Below, one piece after another: positions 56,113 to 64,000 of a stretch of DNA of 64,000 nt. The stretch is from Rhodospirillaceae bacterium (GTDB taxonomy: Bacteria > Pseudomonadota > Alphaproteobacteria > UBA6615). Position numbers and translations under genes: made by a program. How positions within the stretch are numbered: the first letter of the stretch is position 1; every line of letters starts with the position of its first letter. The notes under the pieces are model-generated. The model was not told the DNA's origin. It worked only from the letters and a program-made list of their open reading frames with translations, and did not search any database. The stretch spans positions 36,560 to 100,559 of the forward strand of contig PBPM01000107.1 in the NCBI GenBank assembly GCA_002724635.1, in the 5' to 3' direction.

Positions 56113-57519
56113 ATGCCCGACCACGAACCCGATTTCTCAAAGATTCCGTCACTCGACCGCCTGCTGCAAGCAGCGTCGGCGATTTCGCTCGTCGAATCCC
56201 ACGGGCGTGCCGCTACAACCGCGGCGTTGCGTCGGGCCCTCGACAGAGCCCGCGCGGCCATCGCAGCCGGAGACGCGATCGACCTTTCGGAAGACGCCTT
56301 CGTGCAAACCGCGGGTGCCCACCTCGAACGGGCGGACGTACCAGGCCTGCGCCGGGTCTTCAACCTGACCGGTACCGTGCTGCATACCAATCTTGGCCGC
56401 GCACCACTCGCCGAAGACGCGATCGCGGCCATGGCCGAGGCCGCCCGCGGTGCGAGCAACTTGGAGTTCGACCTCGAGACCGGCAAGCGGGGCGACCGTG
56501 ACACACATGTAGAGGAACTGCTGCGCGAACTCACCGGTGCCGAGGCAGCAACCGTCGTCAATAACAATGCCGGCGCCGTGCTGCTACTCCTGAATGCGCT
56601 GGCGCTGCGCAAGGAGGTGCCGGTCTCGCGCGGCGAGCTGGTCGAGATCGGCGGCGCATTCCGCATTCCCGACATCATGGCACGGGCCGGTGCGAAGCTA
56701 ATCGAGGTCGGCACGACCAACCGGACCCACCACAAGGATTTCATCGAAGCCATCGGCGACAGGACAGCGCTGGTGATGAAGGTCCACACTTCGAACTACA
56801 TAGTCCAGGGCTTCACCACCGACGTGCCGGAGGCCGAACTCGCATCCATCGCCCATGGTGCGAACATTCCCTTTGTCGTCGATCTGGGAGCCGGCGCGTT
56901 GGTCGATCTCGAACGCTGGGGCCTACCGCACGAGCCGACCCCGCGTCAGACCCTCGCGGCGGGTGCCGACCTAGTCTCCTTTTCCGGCGACAAGCTGCTG
57001 GGCGGCCCCCAAGCAGGCCTAATCGTCGGTCGCGCCGACCTGATCGCTCGGCTCAAGAAAAACCCGATAAAGCGGGCCCTGCGCTGCGACAAGGCAACCC
57101 TTGCGGCGCTGGCGTCTACCCTAACCCTCTACCGCGACCCCGATCGCTTGGCCGAACGTCTACCCGCACTGCGCCTGCTGTCGCGGACGCCGGCCGACAT
57201 TCGAACGCTCGCCGAGGAACTTTGCACGACCATGGCCGCGGCTCTCAGCGAAAAATTCGCGGTCGCGGTCGAGGATTGCAGCGGTCAGATCGGCTCGGGT
57301 GCCCTACCAGTCGAGACCCTAAACAGCGCGGCGCTAGTCCTGCGCCCGCTAGCCGCACGCGGAAAGGGTGCCAGGCTGAAACGGCTCGCTGTACAGCTGC
57401 GTGGCCTGCCGGTGCCGGTCATAGGGCGCATCCATGACGATGCGCTGTGGCTCGACCTGCGATGCCTCGACGATGTTGACGACTTCCGCGCCCAAATCGA
57501 TCAGTTAACCACGCCATGA
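56113..57519 (+). CDS. selA: L-seryl-tRNA(Sec) selenium transferase SelA
   Basis: A 468-residue PLP enzyme converting Ser-tRNA(Sec) to Sec-tRNA(Sec) with selenophosphate. The PLP lysine is K294 in [13 protein letters not shown], and the [16 protein letters not shown] segment is diagnostic. E. coli SelA is 463 residues with Lys295, so length and site match. I use the ATG at 56113; an in-frame ATG at 56080 adds 11 residues. It overlaps selB by 4 bases (ATGA). Confidence 0.97.
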   Translation: MPDHEPDFSKIPSLDRLLQAASAISLVESHGRAATTAALRRALDRARAAIAAGDAIDLSEDAFVQTAGAHLERADVPGLRRVFNLTGTVLHTNLGRAPLAEDAIAAMAEAARGASNLEFDLETGKRGDRDTHVEELLRELTGAEAATVVNNNAGAVLLLLNALALRKEVPVSRGELVEIGGAFRIPDIMARAGAKLIEVGTTNRTHHKDFIEAIGDRTALVMKVHTSNYIVQGFTTDVPEAELASIAHGANIPFVVDLGAGALVDLERWGLPHEPTPRQTLAAGADLVSFSGDKLLGGPQAGLIVGRADLIARLKKNPIKRALRCDKATLAALASTLTLYRDPDRLAERLPALRLLSRTPADIRTLAEELCTTMAAALSEKFAVAVEDCSGQIGSGALPVETLNSAALVLRPLAARGKGARLKRLAVQLRGLPVPVIGRIHDDALWLDLRCLDDVDDFRAQIDQLTTP

Positions 57520-59432
57520 TCATCGCCACCGCAGGCCACATCGACCACGGCAAGACGCTGCTGGTGAAATCACTCACCGGCACCAACGCGGACCGGTTGC
57601 CCGAGGAGAAGAAGCGCGGAATGACGCTCGACCTCGGCTTCGCCTACACCAATCTCGAGAACGCTACGCGGCTGGGGTTTATCGACGTGCCCGGACATGA
57701 ACGACTCGTGCACAACATGCTCGCTGGCGTGACCGGCATCGATTGCGCGTTGCTGGTGGTCGCGGCCGATGACGGACCGATGCCCCAGACCCTCGAGCAT
57801 CTTGCAATCCTCGATATTCTCGGCGTGCCCCGCGGGATAGTCGCGCTGACCAAGATCGACCGGGTCGACCCGGCGCGCGTGGCCGAGGTACAGGCGGAGA
57901 TCAAGTTGCTGATTGGGCGAACTTCCCTAGCCGACGCTCCAGTCTTTCCCGTGTCGGCAGTGACCGGCGACGGGATCGCCGATCTGCAACAGCGGGTCGC
58001 CGCGATGGCAACCGAGGCTCAGGCGCATTCCGCCACCGGACATTTCCGGCTTGCCGTCGACCGGGTCTTCACCATCGCCGGTGCGGGCCTGGTCGTTACC
58101 GGCACCGGCTTCGCCGGAACCGTCAGCCGCGAGGACCGGCTCTGGATCGCCGGTCATGACGCTCAGGCCCGGGTCCGCGGCATCCACGTCAACAACGAAG
58201 ACAGCGCGACCGGGCAGGCCGGCGACCGGCTGGCCCTGAACCTAGCCGGTCTGAACAAGGACGATATCGCGCGCGGCGACTGGCTGGTGGCCGATCCCGC
58301 TCTTACCCTCTATCGCAAGATGGATGTGCGCCTAAGGGTGGTCGCCGGCACTAAGCGGCCACTGCGCCACTGGACGCCGGTCCATGTCCATCTCGGCGCC
58401 AGCAACGTCACCGGGCGCGTCGTAATTCTAGGCGCCGACAATGCGGCCCCGGGGAGTGAAGTGCTAGCGCAACTGGTGCTCGACGCGCCCCTCGGCGCCT
58501 GCATCGGCGACCGCTTCGTAATCCGCGACCAGTCGGCGCAGATCACACTGGGCGGCGGTCACGTGGTAGATCTGCCCCCGCCGCGTCGCGGGCGCGCCAA
58601 ACCCGAGCGGCTCGACCTGCTAGCCGCGCTCGACACGCCGGACGCAAAGGCGGCGCTGACCGCCGCGCTGGCGCGGTCCCCCACGGGCCTGCGGGTGGCA
58701 GACTTCGCCGCCGCACGAAACCTCACGCAGAACGAGATAGACGCCGCGCTGGCGGCGGCGTCCGCCATGGCCGCCGGGGCGCCGCCGGGTGCGCTGGCAA
58801 TCTCCGCCAACGCTTGGGCCGCCCGGCGGGACGAGCTTCTAGAGACGCTAGATAATTTCCATACGCGCTATCCCGACCGCCTCGGGCCGGCGGCGACGCA
58901 GCTACGCAAGAGCATGGGCAGCTTCATCCCGGAGACGCTGTTCGACGCGATAGCCGCACAACTAGTCGCCGACAGCACCCTGTTCAGCGACGGCATGCTG
59001 TTGTATCGCCCCAATCATCAACCCGGCCTAACCGGCGATGACGCGAAGCGCTGGGACGCGCTGCAATTCTATCTAAACGAGACGCCAGAGAGCCCACCGG
59101 TTGTGCACGACATCGCTCAGGCTGCGGGCATGCCGGTAAACGGGGTGGGCAAGACCCTGCGTCAGGCCGTGCGCATGGGCCTCGCGGTGCAGATCGCGGA
59201 GAACCGGTTCTTCACGCCCGAGGCCCTTCGCGCCCATGCCGAGACCTTCGAGACGATGATCGCGGCGGAAGGCGAGGTCGGCGTTTCGCCGTTCCGCAAG
59301 CAGGCCGGAATCGGCCGCAACCTAGCGGTGGAAGTGCTAGAATATTTCGATAGGATCGGCCTGTCACAGCGCGACGGGAACATTCGCCGCCAGCTCCGGC
59401 CAGTACCTGAGGTGTTCGGCGCACTGGCCTAG
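57516..59432 (+). CDS. selB: Selenocysteine-specific elongation factor SelB
   Basis: A 638-residue translational GTPase: G1 AGHIDHGKT at residues 6-14, G3 D-V-P-G-H-E, G4 T-K-I-D, then EF-Tu-like beta-barrels and four C-terminal winged-helix repeats (the last near [17 protein letters not shown]). The winged helices bind the SECIS hairpin of selenoprotein mRNA. It delivers Sec-tRNA at UGA. The ATGA overlap with selA ensures co-expression. Confidence 0.97.
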   Translation: MIIATAGHIDHGKTLLVKSLTGTNADRLPEEKKRGMTLDLGFAYTNLENATRLGFIDVPGHERLVHNMLAGVTGIDCALLVVAADDGPMPQTLEHLAILDILGVPRGIVALTKIDRVDPARVAEVQAEIKLLIGRTSLADAPVFPVSAVTGDGIADLQQRVAAMATEAQAHSATGHFRLAVDRVFTIAGAGLVVTGTGFAGTVSREDRLWIAGHDAQARVRGIHVNNEDSATGQAGDRLALNLAGLNKDDIARGDWLVADPALTLYRKMDVRLRVVAGTKRPLRHWTPVHVHLGASNVTGRVVILGADNAAPGSEVLAQLVLDAPLGACIGDRFVIRDQSAQITLGGGHVVDLPPPRRGRAKPERLDLLAALDTPDAKAALTAALARSPTGLRVADFAAARNLTQNEIDAALAAASAMAAGAPPGALAISANAWAARRDELLETLDNFHTRYPDRLGPAATQLRKSMGSFIPETLFDAIAAQLVADSTLFSDGMLLYRPNHQPGLTGDDAKRWDALQFYLNETPESPPVVHDIAQAAGMPVNGVGKTLRQAVRMGLAVQIAENRFFTPEALRAHAETFETMIAAEGEVGVSPFRKQAGIGRNLAVEVLEYFDRIGLSQRDGNIRRQLRPVPEVFGALA

Positions 59433-59462
59433 CGAGGGGCTTGCAAAACGCTCGTCCGGGCC

Positions 59463-60113
59463 CTAGGGCCGTACGAAGGCGTAACTCACAACCCGCGCCA
59501 CGTTCTCGGTGTTGCGCACGGAGGTGATCGCCTTCTCGAGTTCTTCCTCGGAGCGGGCGCGGCCCATCAGGTAGATCGTGCCGAACGAATCCGCCGCAGT
59601 GCGGAAGTTCACATCGGCGACACCGCGGGTCGAGACCATCTCGATATCCACCTTGGTTTCGAGCACCAAGACATCTTGCCAGCCAAGCAGTTCGGCCTTG
59701 CGCCGCTTGCGCGCCTCGTCGGACAGGACTAGGGCGTGCCAGAACAGCTCCTTCACCCCCTCGACATGCTTCACCTTCTCGTAGAAGGCATCATGAGTTT
59801 CCTGATCGGCGAAGATACCGGTGATCAGGAGCTTCTGCTCGTAGATCTCCGTCGACGCATTGATCGTGCCTACATCGGCCATGATCGCATTGATGTCGAT
59901 GACGATGCGGTTATCCTTGACGATATCAGCGGTGCTACGCGCCTCGATCGCGCGGTCGATCAGCGTCTTCGGCGCCTTGAGAATGTCGCCGAGCTGGGCA
60001 CCCGATGGCTGCACTGTCATTACAAGGGCCAGCGCGGCAAGCAATGCCGCGACTGTGACTTTCTGAAACCGTATGAGCAATCCTTTAGAGCGTTTCCCCA
60101 ATCTGCCCATCAT
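59463..60113 (-). CDS. BON-domain exported protein
   Basis: A 216-residue protein with a signal peptide (K-V-T-V-A-A-L-L-A-A-L-A-L-V-M-T) and two BON-like domains. The second contains F-G-T-I-Y-L-M-G-R-A-R-S-E-E-E-L-E-K-A and V-R-N-T-E-N-V-A-R-V-V-S-Y. BON proteins such as OsmY bind phospholipids and protect the envelope under stress. It is convergent with selB, with a 30-base gap. Confidence 0.87.
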   Translation of the reverse strand: MMGRLGKRSKGLLIRFQKVTVAALLAALALVMTVQPSGAQLGDILKAPKTLIDRAIEARSTADIVKDNRIVIDINAIMADVGTINASTEIYEQKLLITGIFADQETHDAFYEKVKHVEGVKELFWHALVLSDEARKRRKAELLGWQDVLVLETKVDIEMVSTRGVADVNFRTAADSFGTIYLMGRARSEEELEKAITSVRNTENVARVVSYAFVRP

Positions 60114-60478
60114 TGGTTTTCTCCTCGAATTTGCTGTCGTCGCTTAGTTCTCGGCCCGTCTCCGGTCCCTTTAGTTCTGCCGTAGCGCGTTCACCGAGAA
60201 CGCGTCAAACTCGGCGCGCGTCCCGGAAGAGCCAAGGCATCACCGCAATCGGCACGCTGCTCTATCTAGTCAAAAAATGTGGCGGAGATGGGGAATTACC
60301 CCATCCATTTGGTGCCATCACCCAGCGCTCAGGCACCGTACACAGGACACCAGTCGGCCATATCAGGCCGGAATGCGCGCATATTGGGCATTGAGCAGGC
60401 GCAGAGGACCCCATGCTTGCGCCGGGAAGTCTAACATCAGACACTCTCGGGAAGCACCAACGGTTTCAGGACTGCAAC
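60114..60478. other. Intergenic region with a 7-bp inverted repeat
   Basis: This 365-base spacer lies between the divergent BON and MBL-fold genes. CGCGTTC (60186-60192), loop ACCGA, GAACGCG (60198-60204) forms a perfect hairpin or a possible dyad operator upstream of the BON gene. Nothing else is recognised. An in-frame ATG at 60413 could extend the MBL protein, but the extension looks non-coding. Confidence 0.5.
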
Positions 60479-61360
60479 ATGCAACCTCTGACAATCGGCG
60501 CCTTCTCGGTCCAGTCCGTGTACGAGGCCACGGGTGCCTACATCACCCCCGCAGACCTGTTTCCAGATGCTGCACCCGAGGCCGTTGCCGCGCATTTCGA
60601 CTGTATGGCACCCACCTTCTTCGACACCGGCAGCGGCAAGCTGAAGCTGGTTTTCCAGAGCTTCGTCCTGCAGACCCCAAATCACAATATCCTGACTGAC
60701 ACCTGCGTCGGCGAGGATAAGGAGCGTGCGAATCCGAACTCCCACATGAAGAAGTGGCCCTGGATGGACAATCTAAAGGCGCTGGGGCTCACGCCTGCGG
60801 ATATCGAGATCGTCATGTCCACCCACCTGCACCCCGATCATGTGGGCTGGAATACCCAGCGGCGCGACCGCCGCTGGGTTCCGGCCTTCCCGAATGCGAA
60901 ATATGTCTTCGCACGTGACGTGTATGCCCACTGGGAGACCGATAGCAACGCTGGCACTGAGCAGACCGGCCTCACCTTCATCGACAGCATGCTGCCGGTG
61001 GCAGCGGCCGGCCAGGCAGTGCTCGTCGAACATGATCATCAGATCGAGCACGGCATCTGGATCGAACCCACGCCGGGCCATTCGCCGGGCCATGTGATCG
61101 TAAATGTGAAATCGAACGGCAAGCGCAGCGCGTTCGTTGGCGACCTAATGCATCACCCGATCCAGTTTCCGCATCCCGAATGGAGCACCTGTTTGTACTG
61201 GGATATGGCGATGTCGGCGGCGAGCCGCACCGCATTTGTGGGGGCCCGGACCGACAGCGATACCCTAGTGCTGCCAGTCCACTTCGCGGGGGCGACCGCC
61301 GGCCATATCGTCCGGTCTGGCGACAGCCAGACCTTCAAATTCCTCGACGATAACAACTGA
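60479..61360 (+). CDS. MBL-fold metallo-hydrolase
   Basis: A 293-residue metallo-beta-lactamase-fold enzyme. The zinc motif H116-L-H-P-D-H121 lies in STHLHPDHVGWN, with the later ligands in T-P-G-H-S-P-G-H and G-D-L-M-H-H. The overall shape resembles quorum-quenching lactonase/AttM-like or other N-acyl-lactone/ester hydrolases, but the substrate is unclear. I use the ATG at 60479. The cupin gene follows within 11 bases. Confidence 0.9.
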   Translation: MQPLTIGAFSVQSVYEATGAYITPADLFPDAAPEAVAAHFDCMAPTFFDTGSGKLKLVFQSFVLQTPNHNILTDTCVGEDKERANPNSHMKKWPWMDNLKALGLTPADIEIVMSTHLHPDHVGWNTQRRDRRWVPAFPNAKYVFARDVYAHWETDSNAGTEQTGLTFIDSMLPVAAAGQAVLVEHDHQIEHGIWIEPTPGHSPGHVIVNVKSNGKRSAFVGDLMHHPIQFPHPEWSTCLYWDMAMSAASRTAFVGARTDSDTLVLPVHFAGATAGHIVRSGDSQTFKFLDDNN

Positions 61361-61371
61361 GCGAGAAAACC

Positions 61372-62169
61372 ATGAGCATCTCCGTCATCCAGACCCTCGA
61401 TGTGGAACCCGAACGTATGGAGGAGCGCGACGGCTGGGCCATCTCTGAATTCCGCCTGCCGATCACCGGCGAGACAGGTAGCGCGACGACAGTCTTCCAC
61501 TCGATCTTCCGACCGGGCTCGACCCATGCCAAGCACCTGCACGAGGTGAGCGATGAGATCGCGATCTACCTGTCGGGGTGCGGTGTTGTCGGACAGGGTG
61601 AGAGTCGCGCCGTCGTATCGGCCGGACACTGCAGGCTGATGCCGAAGGGTTCGGAGCATTTCTTCTACAATGAGACAACCGACGAGGACGCAAAGGTCAT
61701 CGGCTTCTACATAAACGCGCCGAGCGTGGCCGGAACCGGCTACCGCTTCTGCGGCACGGTGGGCGACGAGGACATCGCGCGCGAACGCGACGGCCTCAAC
61801 GAAGGCATCCTAGTGCGCCTGGGAGAGACATCGTCGCCAGCCGACGGCATTCCCACGGCTTGGGGCAGTGCAGACGTGAGGGCACCTATCGGCGCCCACA
61901 ACGGCGCCGAGAATGCACTGGTCCACGCATCGCTCCCCCCGGGAGCCGAAATCGCGAACCACGCGCTGCAGGGCGCAGAGGCAATCTACTATGTCGTGTC
62001 GGGTGCGGGCGTCGCGTCGGACAGTCAGGACAGTTCCGGAATCCGTCCCGACAGCTTCGTCTTCGTGCCGCGAGGCGAACGCCACGCTATCCGCAACACT
62101 GGGACAGATGCGCTGGAACTGTACGTCTTGCTAACCGGCGCGGACAGTCTTGCAGCAGCAGCCGGATAG
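61372..62169 (+). CDS. Double-cupin protein
   Basis: A 265-residue bicupin. The first domain has H-A-K-H-L-H-E-V-S-D-E-I and G-H-C-R-L-M-P-K-G-S-E-H; the second has L-P-P-G-A-E-I-A-N-H-A-L-Q-G-A-E-A-I and V-P-R-G-E-R-H-A-I. These are cupin motif 1/2 pairs with metal-binding His/Glu, partly degenerate in domain 2. It is co-transcribed with the MBL-fold gene. The enzyme type is not clear. Confidence 0.85.
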   Translation: MSISVIQTLDVEPERMEERDGWAISEFRLPITGETGSATTVFHSIFRPGSTHAKHLHEVSDEIAIYLSGCGVVGQGESRAVVSAGHCRLMPKGSEHFFYNETTDEDAKVIGFYINAPSVAGTGYRFCGTVGDEDIARERDGLNEGILVRLGETSSPADGIPTAWGSADVRAPIGAHNGAENALVHASLPPGAEIANHALQGAEAIYYVVSGAGVASDSQDSSGIRPDSFVFVPRGERHAIRNTGTDALELYVLLTGADSLAAAAG

Positions 62170-62173
62170 TTCG

Positions 62174-62521
62174 TCAGGCGTTGCGGGTTATCCCCGACAC
62201 GCCGCCGATAAACAGGGCCACGGCATACCCGAACGGTAGAGTCATCACCGTCGACAGCAGCGGCTTCCAGACTAGAACGAAGGGCTCGGGGCCACCGCGA
62301 ATCCAAAAGGCGACGACCGTGACTGCGGCCGCAATGATCGCTGCGATATAGGCTTCACGGTGGAGGTCATCATAGGCCGCCATCCGGCCGCTCTGGTGCG
62401 AGTTGTCCGCTCGGGGAAGCACAGAGCGCAACGCCAGAGTCGCGACCGTCATAATGACGAACGGCAAGATGAACAGGATCTGTTGTTCGGTAGTGGCTAA
62501 AAACTTCAAGACAATTTCCAT
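62174..62521 (-). CDS. Small membrane protein of unknown function
   Basis: A 115-residue protein with about three hydrophobic helices (I-L-F-I-L-P-F-V-I-M-T-V-A-T-L-A-L, then A-Y-I-A-A-I-I-A-A-A-V-T-V-V-A-F and V-M-T-L-P-F-G-Y-A-V-A-L-F-I-G-G). I use the ATG at 62521, which has AGGGGAG 5 bases upstream; an open frame runs to 62575. No family is recognised. Confidence 0.6.
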   Translation of the reverse strand: MEIVLKFLATTEQQILFILPFVIMTVATLALRSVLPRADNSHQSGRMAAYDDLHREAYIAAIIAAAVTVVAFWIRGGPEPFVLVWKPLLSTVMTLPFGYAVALFIGGVSGITRNA

Positions 62522-62704
62522 TACGGCTCCCCTGCTCAACCCTAGTCGCGATCCTACGAAACGCTTATACATCACTTACAATGCTAGGGTGTGAAGTGAC
62601 AAGACCCCGACGCGATCCCATGATTGCGGCGCAGAGCTTTTAGATGCAACATATTCTGCGTATTCGCGCCGTCCTGGGCGCATGTCTGGAACGAAGGAAA
62701 CAGC

Positions 62705-63175
62705 ATGTCTGAAAAGCTCGGCATCGGCTCGGCCTTCCCCAAGCTGACGGTAGACCTCGTCAGCGGCGGATCGCTCAGCCTTCCCGATGGCCTCGGTGCA
62801 AGATATCGGGTCATCCTGTTCTATCGCGGCCACTGGTGACCCTATTGTCGCCGTCAGTTGGTCGGCTATGCAGAATTGAAGGACGAATTCGATAAGCTCG
62901 GGGTGAAGGTCTTCGCCGCTAGCGTTGATGACGTCGAGAAGGCCCAAGAAGTCGCCGACGAGGTGAATTTCCCGGTGGGGCACAGCGTCTCCCGCGACAT
63001 CGCTGACGCGCTCGGCTCTTGGTGGGAGGACCGACGTCAGATAATTCAGCCGTCGGAGTTCATCGTCGATGCGGACGGCAATGTCGTCGCGTGCAGCTAT
63101 AGCGACGGCCCGCTGGGCCGGATAGATGCGGGCGATGTGGTCAAGATGGTGAATTTCTACGATTCCCGTGAGTAG
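62705..63175 (+). CDS. Peroxiredoxin-like selenoprotein (W-U-P-Y-C), in-frame UGA at Sec45
   Basis: A 156-residue thioredoxin-fold peroxiredoxin-like protein (AhpC/TSA redoxin branch) with one in-frame TGA at 62837-62839. The sequence F-Y-R-G-H-W44-U45-P-Y-C48-R-R-Q-L matches the W-C-P-Y-C-R-R-Q-L redox site of Cys homologues, with Sec replacing the peroxidatic Cys. The frame continues in register through V-F-A-A-S-V-D-D-V, the GHSVSRDIADALG peroxiredoxin segment and a C-terminal F-I-V-D-A-D-G-N-V. AAGGAAA precedes the ATG. It should reduce peroxides, and lies between selB and selC. Confidence 0.93.
62850..62866 (+). promoter_or_regulatory. Bacterial SECIS-like hairpin of the peroxiredoxin-like selenoprotein
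   Basis: GCCG (62850-62853) pairs with CGGC (62863-62866), followed inward by a U-U mismatch, a C-G pair and an AGUUG loop that exposes G and U residues. The loop is 17-21 bases after the UGA, in the range expected for bacterial SECIS elements. The stem is short, so this is less certain than the AhpD hairpin. Confidence 0.5.
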
Positions 63176-63210
63176 CCGGACGAGATTCCGTCTCAAACCG
63201 TTATGAAATA

Positions 63211-63241
63211 CGCCGCACCGAACCTCTGGTGCGGCGTTTTT
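63211..63241 (+). terminator. Rho-independent terminator after the peroxiredoxin-like selenoprotein
   Basis: CGCCGCACC (63211-63219), loop GAACCTCT, GGTGCGGCG (63228-63236), then TTTTT (63237-63241). It is a perfect 9-bp stem with a T-tract, 35 bases after the stop codon, and a clear end for the selenoprotein transcript. Confidence 0.88.
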
Positions 63242-63325
63242 CGTAATTGCATTCATCGCAATATTTACGCGCGGCAGATAGCGAGGCTAAGCTTGAGAAA
63301 TCATGCTCTGGGAGGAGACACAGCA

Positions 63326-63718
63326 ATGATTGCCTACGACCTAAACGTCGAACAGGAATGGAACCCGCAACGCCATGTCGAGAAGATTCTCGACTCTGTG
63401 GAGGACGGCGACGTGACGGTCGCCTGCTGGGAGCCCGGGCAGGTTAGCCCGAACCACTGCCACCCCAACGCGACCGAGATCTATTTCTGTTTCGAGGGCG
63501 GCGGGGTCATGCGCACGCCGGACCAGACCATCGACGTCAAGCCGGGCGCCTTTATCGTCCACCCGCCGGGCGAGCTGCACGAGTATGAGAATGGCTCGCA
63601 GCGCTCGCTCCTATTCCGCGTACGCTACGGCGGCGACTTCTCGACCCGGATCAAGGACTGGCCCAGCCAGCCCGACTACGAACGCAGCGACGACGACCGC
63701 GCCTACTATCCGGACTAG
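63326..63718 (+). CDS. Cupin-domain protein
   Basis: A 130-residue single cupin: P-N-H-C-H-P-N-A-T-E-I-Y-F-C-F-E-G-G-G as motif 1 (metal His/Glu) and K-P-G-A-F-I-V-H-P-P-G-E-L-H as motif 2. The ATG at 63326 has GGGAGGAG upstream. It lies between the Sec peroxiredoxin terminator and tRNA-Sec. The function is unknown. Confidence 0.85.
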   Translation: MIAYDLNVEQEWNPQRHVEKILDSVEDGDVTVACWEPGQVSPNHCHPNATEIYFCFEGGGVMRTPDQTIDVKPGAFIVHPPGELHEYENGSQRSLLFRVRYGGDFSTRIKDWPSQPDYERSDDDRAYYPD

Positions 63719-63906
63719 TCGGGACTCCTAAGGGGAAAAACATGGTCAAGCAGGGAAACCAGCGATTGTGAAACTTCAGGTGGGCCTCTCGCTGACCCTC
63801 GACCCCTGAGGGGCGCCGGATTTGAGATTCGTATTCACGGGTCTTCGTACGGCGCATGCGGGTCTGGCAGCTTGCCCCGTCGATCCATCTCGCCGAATAT
63901 AAAGGT

Positions 63907-64000
63907 GGAGGAGGACCGTTCCCCGGTGGGGCGCCCGGTCTTCAAAACCGGTGAGGGGCGTTAGACGTGCCTGGTGGGTTCGACTCCCACCCTCTTCCGC
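63907..64000 (+). tRNA. selC: tRNA-Sec (selC), anticodon UCA, 3' end truncated at window edge
   Basis: The 8-bp acceptor GGAGGAGG (63907-63914) pairs with CCTCTTCC (63991-63998), with one G-U, and a G discriminator follows at 63999. The anticodon stem CCGGT/ACCGG closes a 7-base CTTCAAA loop with TCA at 63942-63944. The T arm is GTGGG-TTCGACT-CCCAC. A long variable arm (about AGGGGCGT/ACGTGCCT) marks it as Sec-type. The D arm fits only with a bulged U. The CCA end is cut at base 64000. It is the Sec tRNA for the two UGA genes nearby. Confidence 0.93.

Noticed and set aside
63651-63857. Minus-strand 68-codon frame before tRNA-Sec
   Set aside because: It overlaps the cupin 3' end antisense, with no domain or good start.

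Overview
The window is high-GC DNA from an alphaproteobacterium, most likely of the Rhodospirillales or a related order. The clearest support is the block ffh-(VOC)-rpsP-rimM-trmD-rplS-leuC-(RDD)-leuD-leuB-...-asd on the minus strand facing dapF-mtaB-ftsY-(EamA)-yciB on the plus strand, an order I associate with that group. A five-gene polyhydroxyalkanoate (PHA) locus and many DMT/EamA exporters fit the same lineage. Genes are tightly packed, with many ATGA or TTGA overlaps and several GTG/TTG starts.

Layout. 1-5 kb: the 3' part of an AMI1-like amidase, a serine beta-lactamase-fold hydrolase, a ketopantoate-reductase-like enzyme and an acyl-CoA synthetase. 5-9.4 kb: PHA locus (phaR, a PhaE-like partner overlapping a PhaC-like synthase by 203 bp, phaA, phaB). 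9.4-14.7 kb: Nudix hydrolase, exporter, ferredoxin-like protein, asd, methyltransferase, Mpo1/DUF962 protein and two small exported proteins. 14.7-23 kb: leucine biosynthesis, ribosome/tRNA maturation genes and ffh. 23-30 kb: dapF, mtaB, ftsY, EamA, yciB, Nudix and pgk. 30-49 kb: accessory catabolism and transport (MFS, two tandem AMI1-like amidases, an Lrp/MdeB-like E1 pair, 2-hydroxyacid dehydrogenase, SDR, PuuE-like deacetylase, a MetE-like/hydrolase/Ldh operon, a 2OG-Fe(II) oxygenase and two ACMSD-type amidohydrolases). 49-64 kb: an orphan xanthine-dehydrogenase-type molybdenum subunit, then a selenocysteine region.

The most important content is the selenocysteine (Sec) system at 51.7-64 kb. 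selA and selB overlap by 4 bp, and tRNA-Sec (selC, anticodon UCA) runs off the right edge. Two genes between 52.3 and 63.2 kb each contain one in-frame UGA at a redox-active position, with a hairpin just downstream. One is an AhpD-like (carboxymuconolactone-decarboxylase fold) protein with a C-x-x-U motif. The other is a peroxiredoxin-like protein with a W-U-P-Y-C motif. A standard gene caller would split both into fragments. The AhpD-like selenoprotein overlaps by 1 bp a paralogue that has lost both redox residues, and a CVPC thioredoxin lies just upstream. I infer a small thiol/selenol peroxide-defence module encoded beside its own Sec decoding machinery. selD is not in the window.

Smaller points of interest are a decayed isochorismatase-family pseudogene between an exporter and selA, dispersed palindromic (REP-like) repeats, and non-canonical genes inserted into the leu and ribosomal/SRP operons. 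All calls were made by reading; no database search was run.
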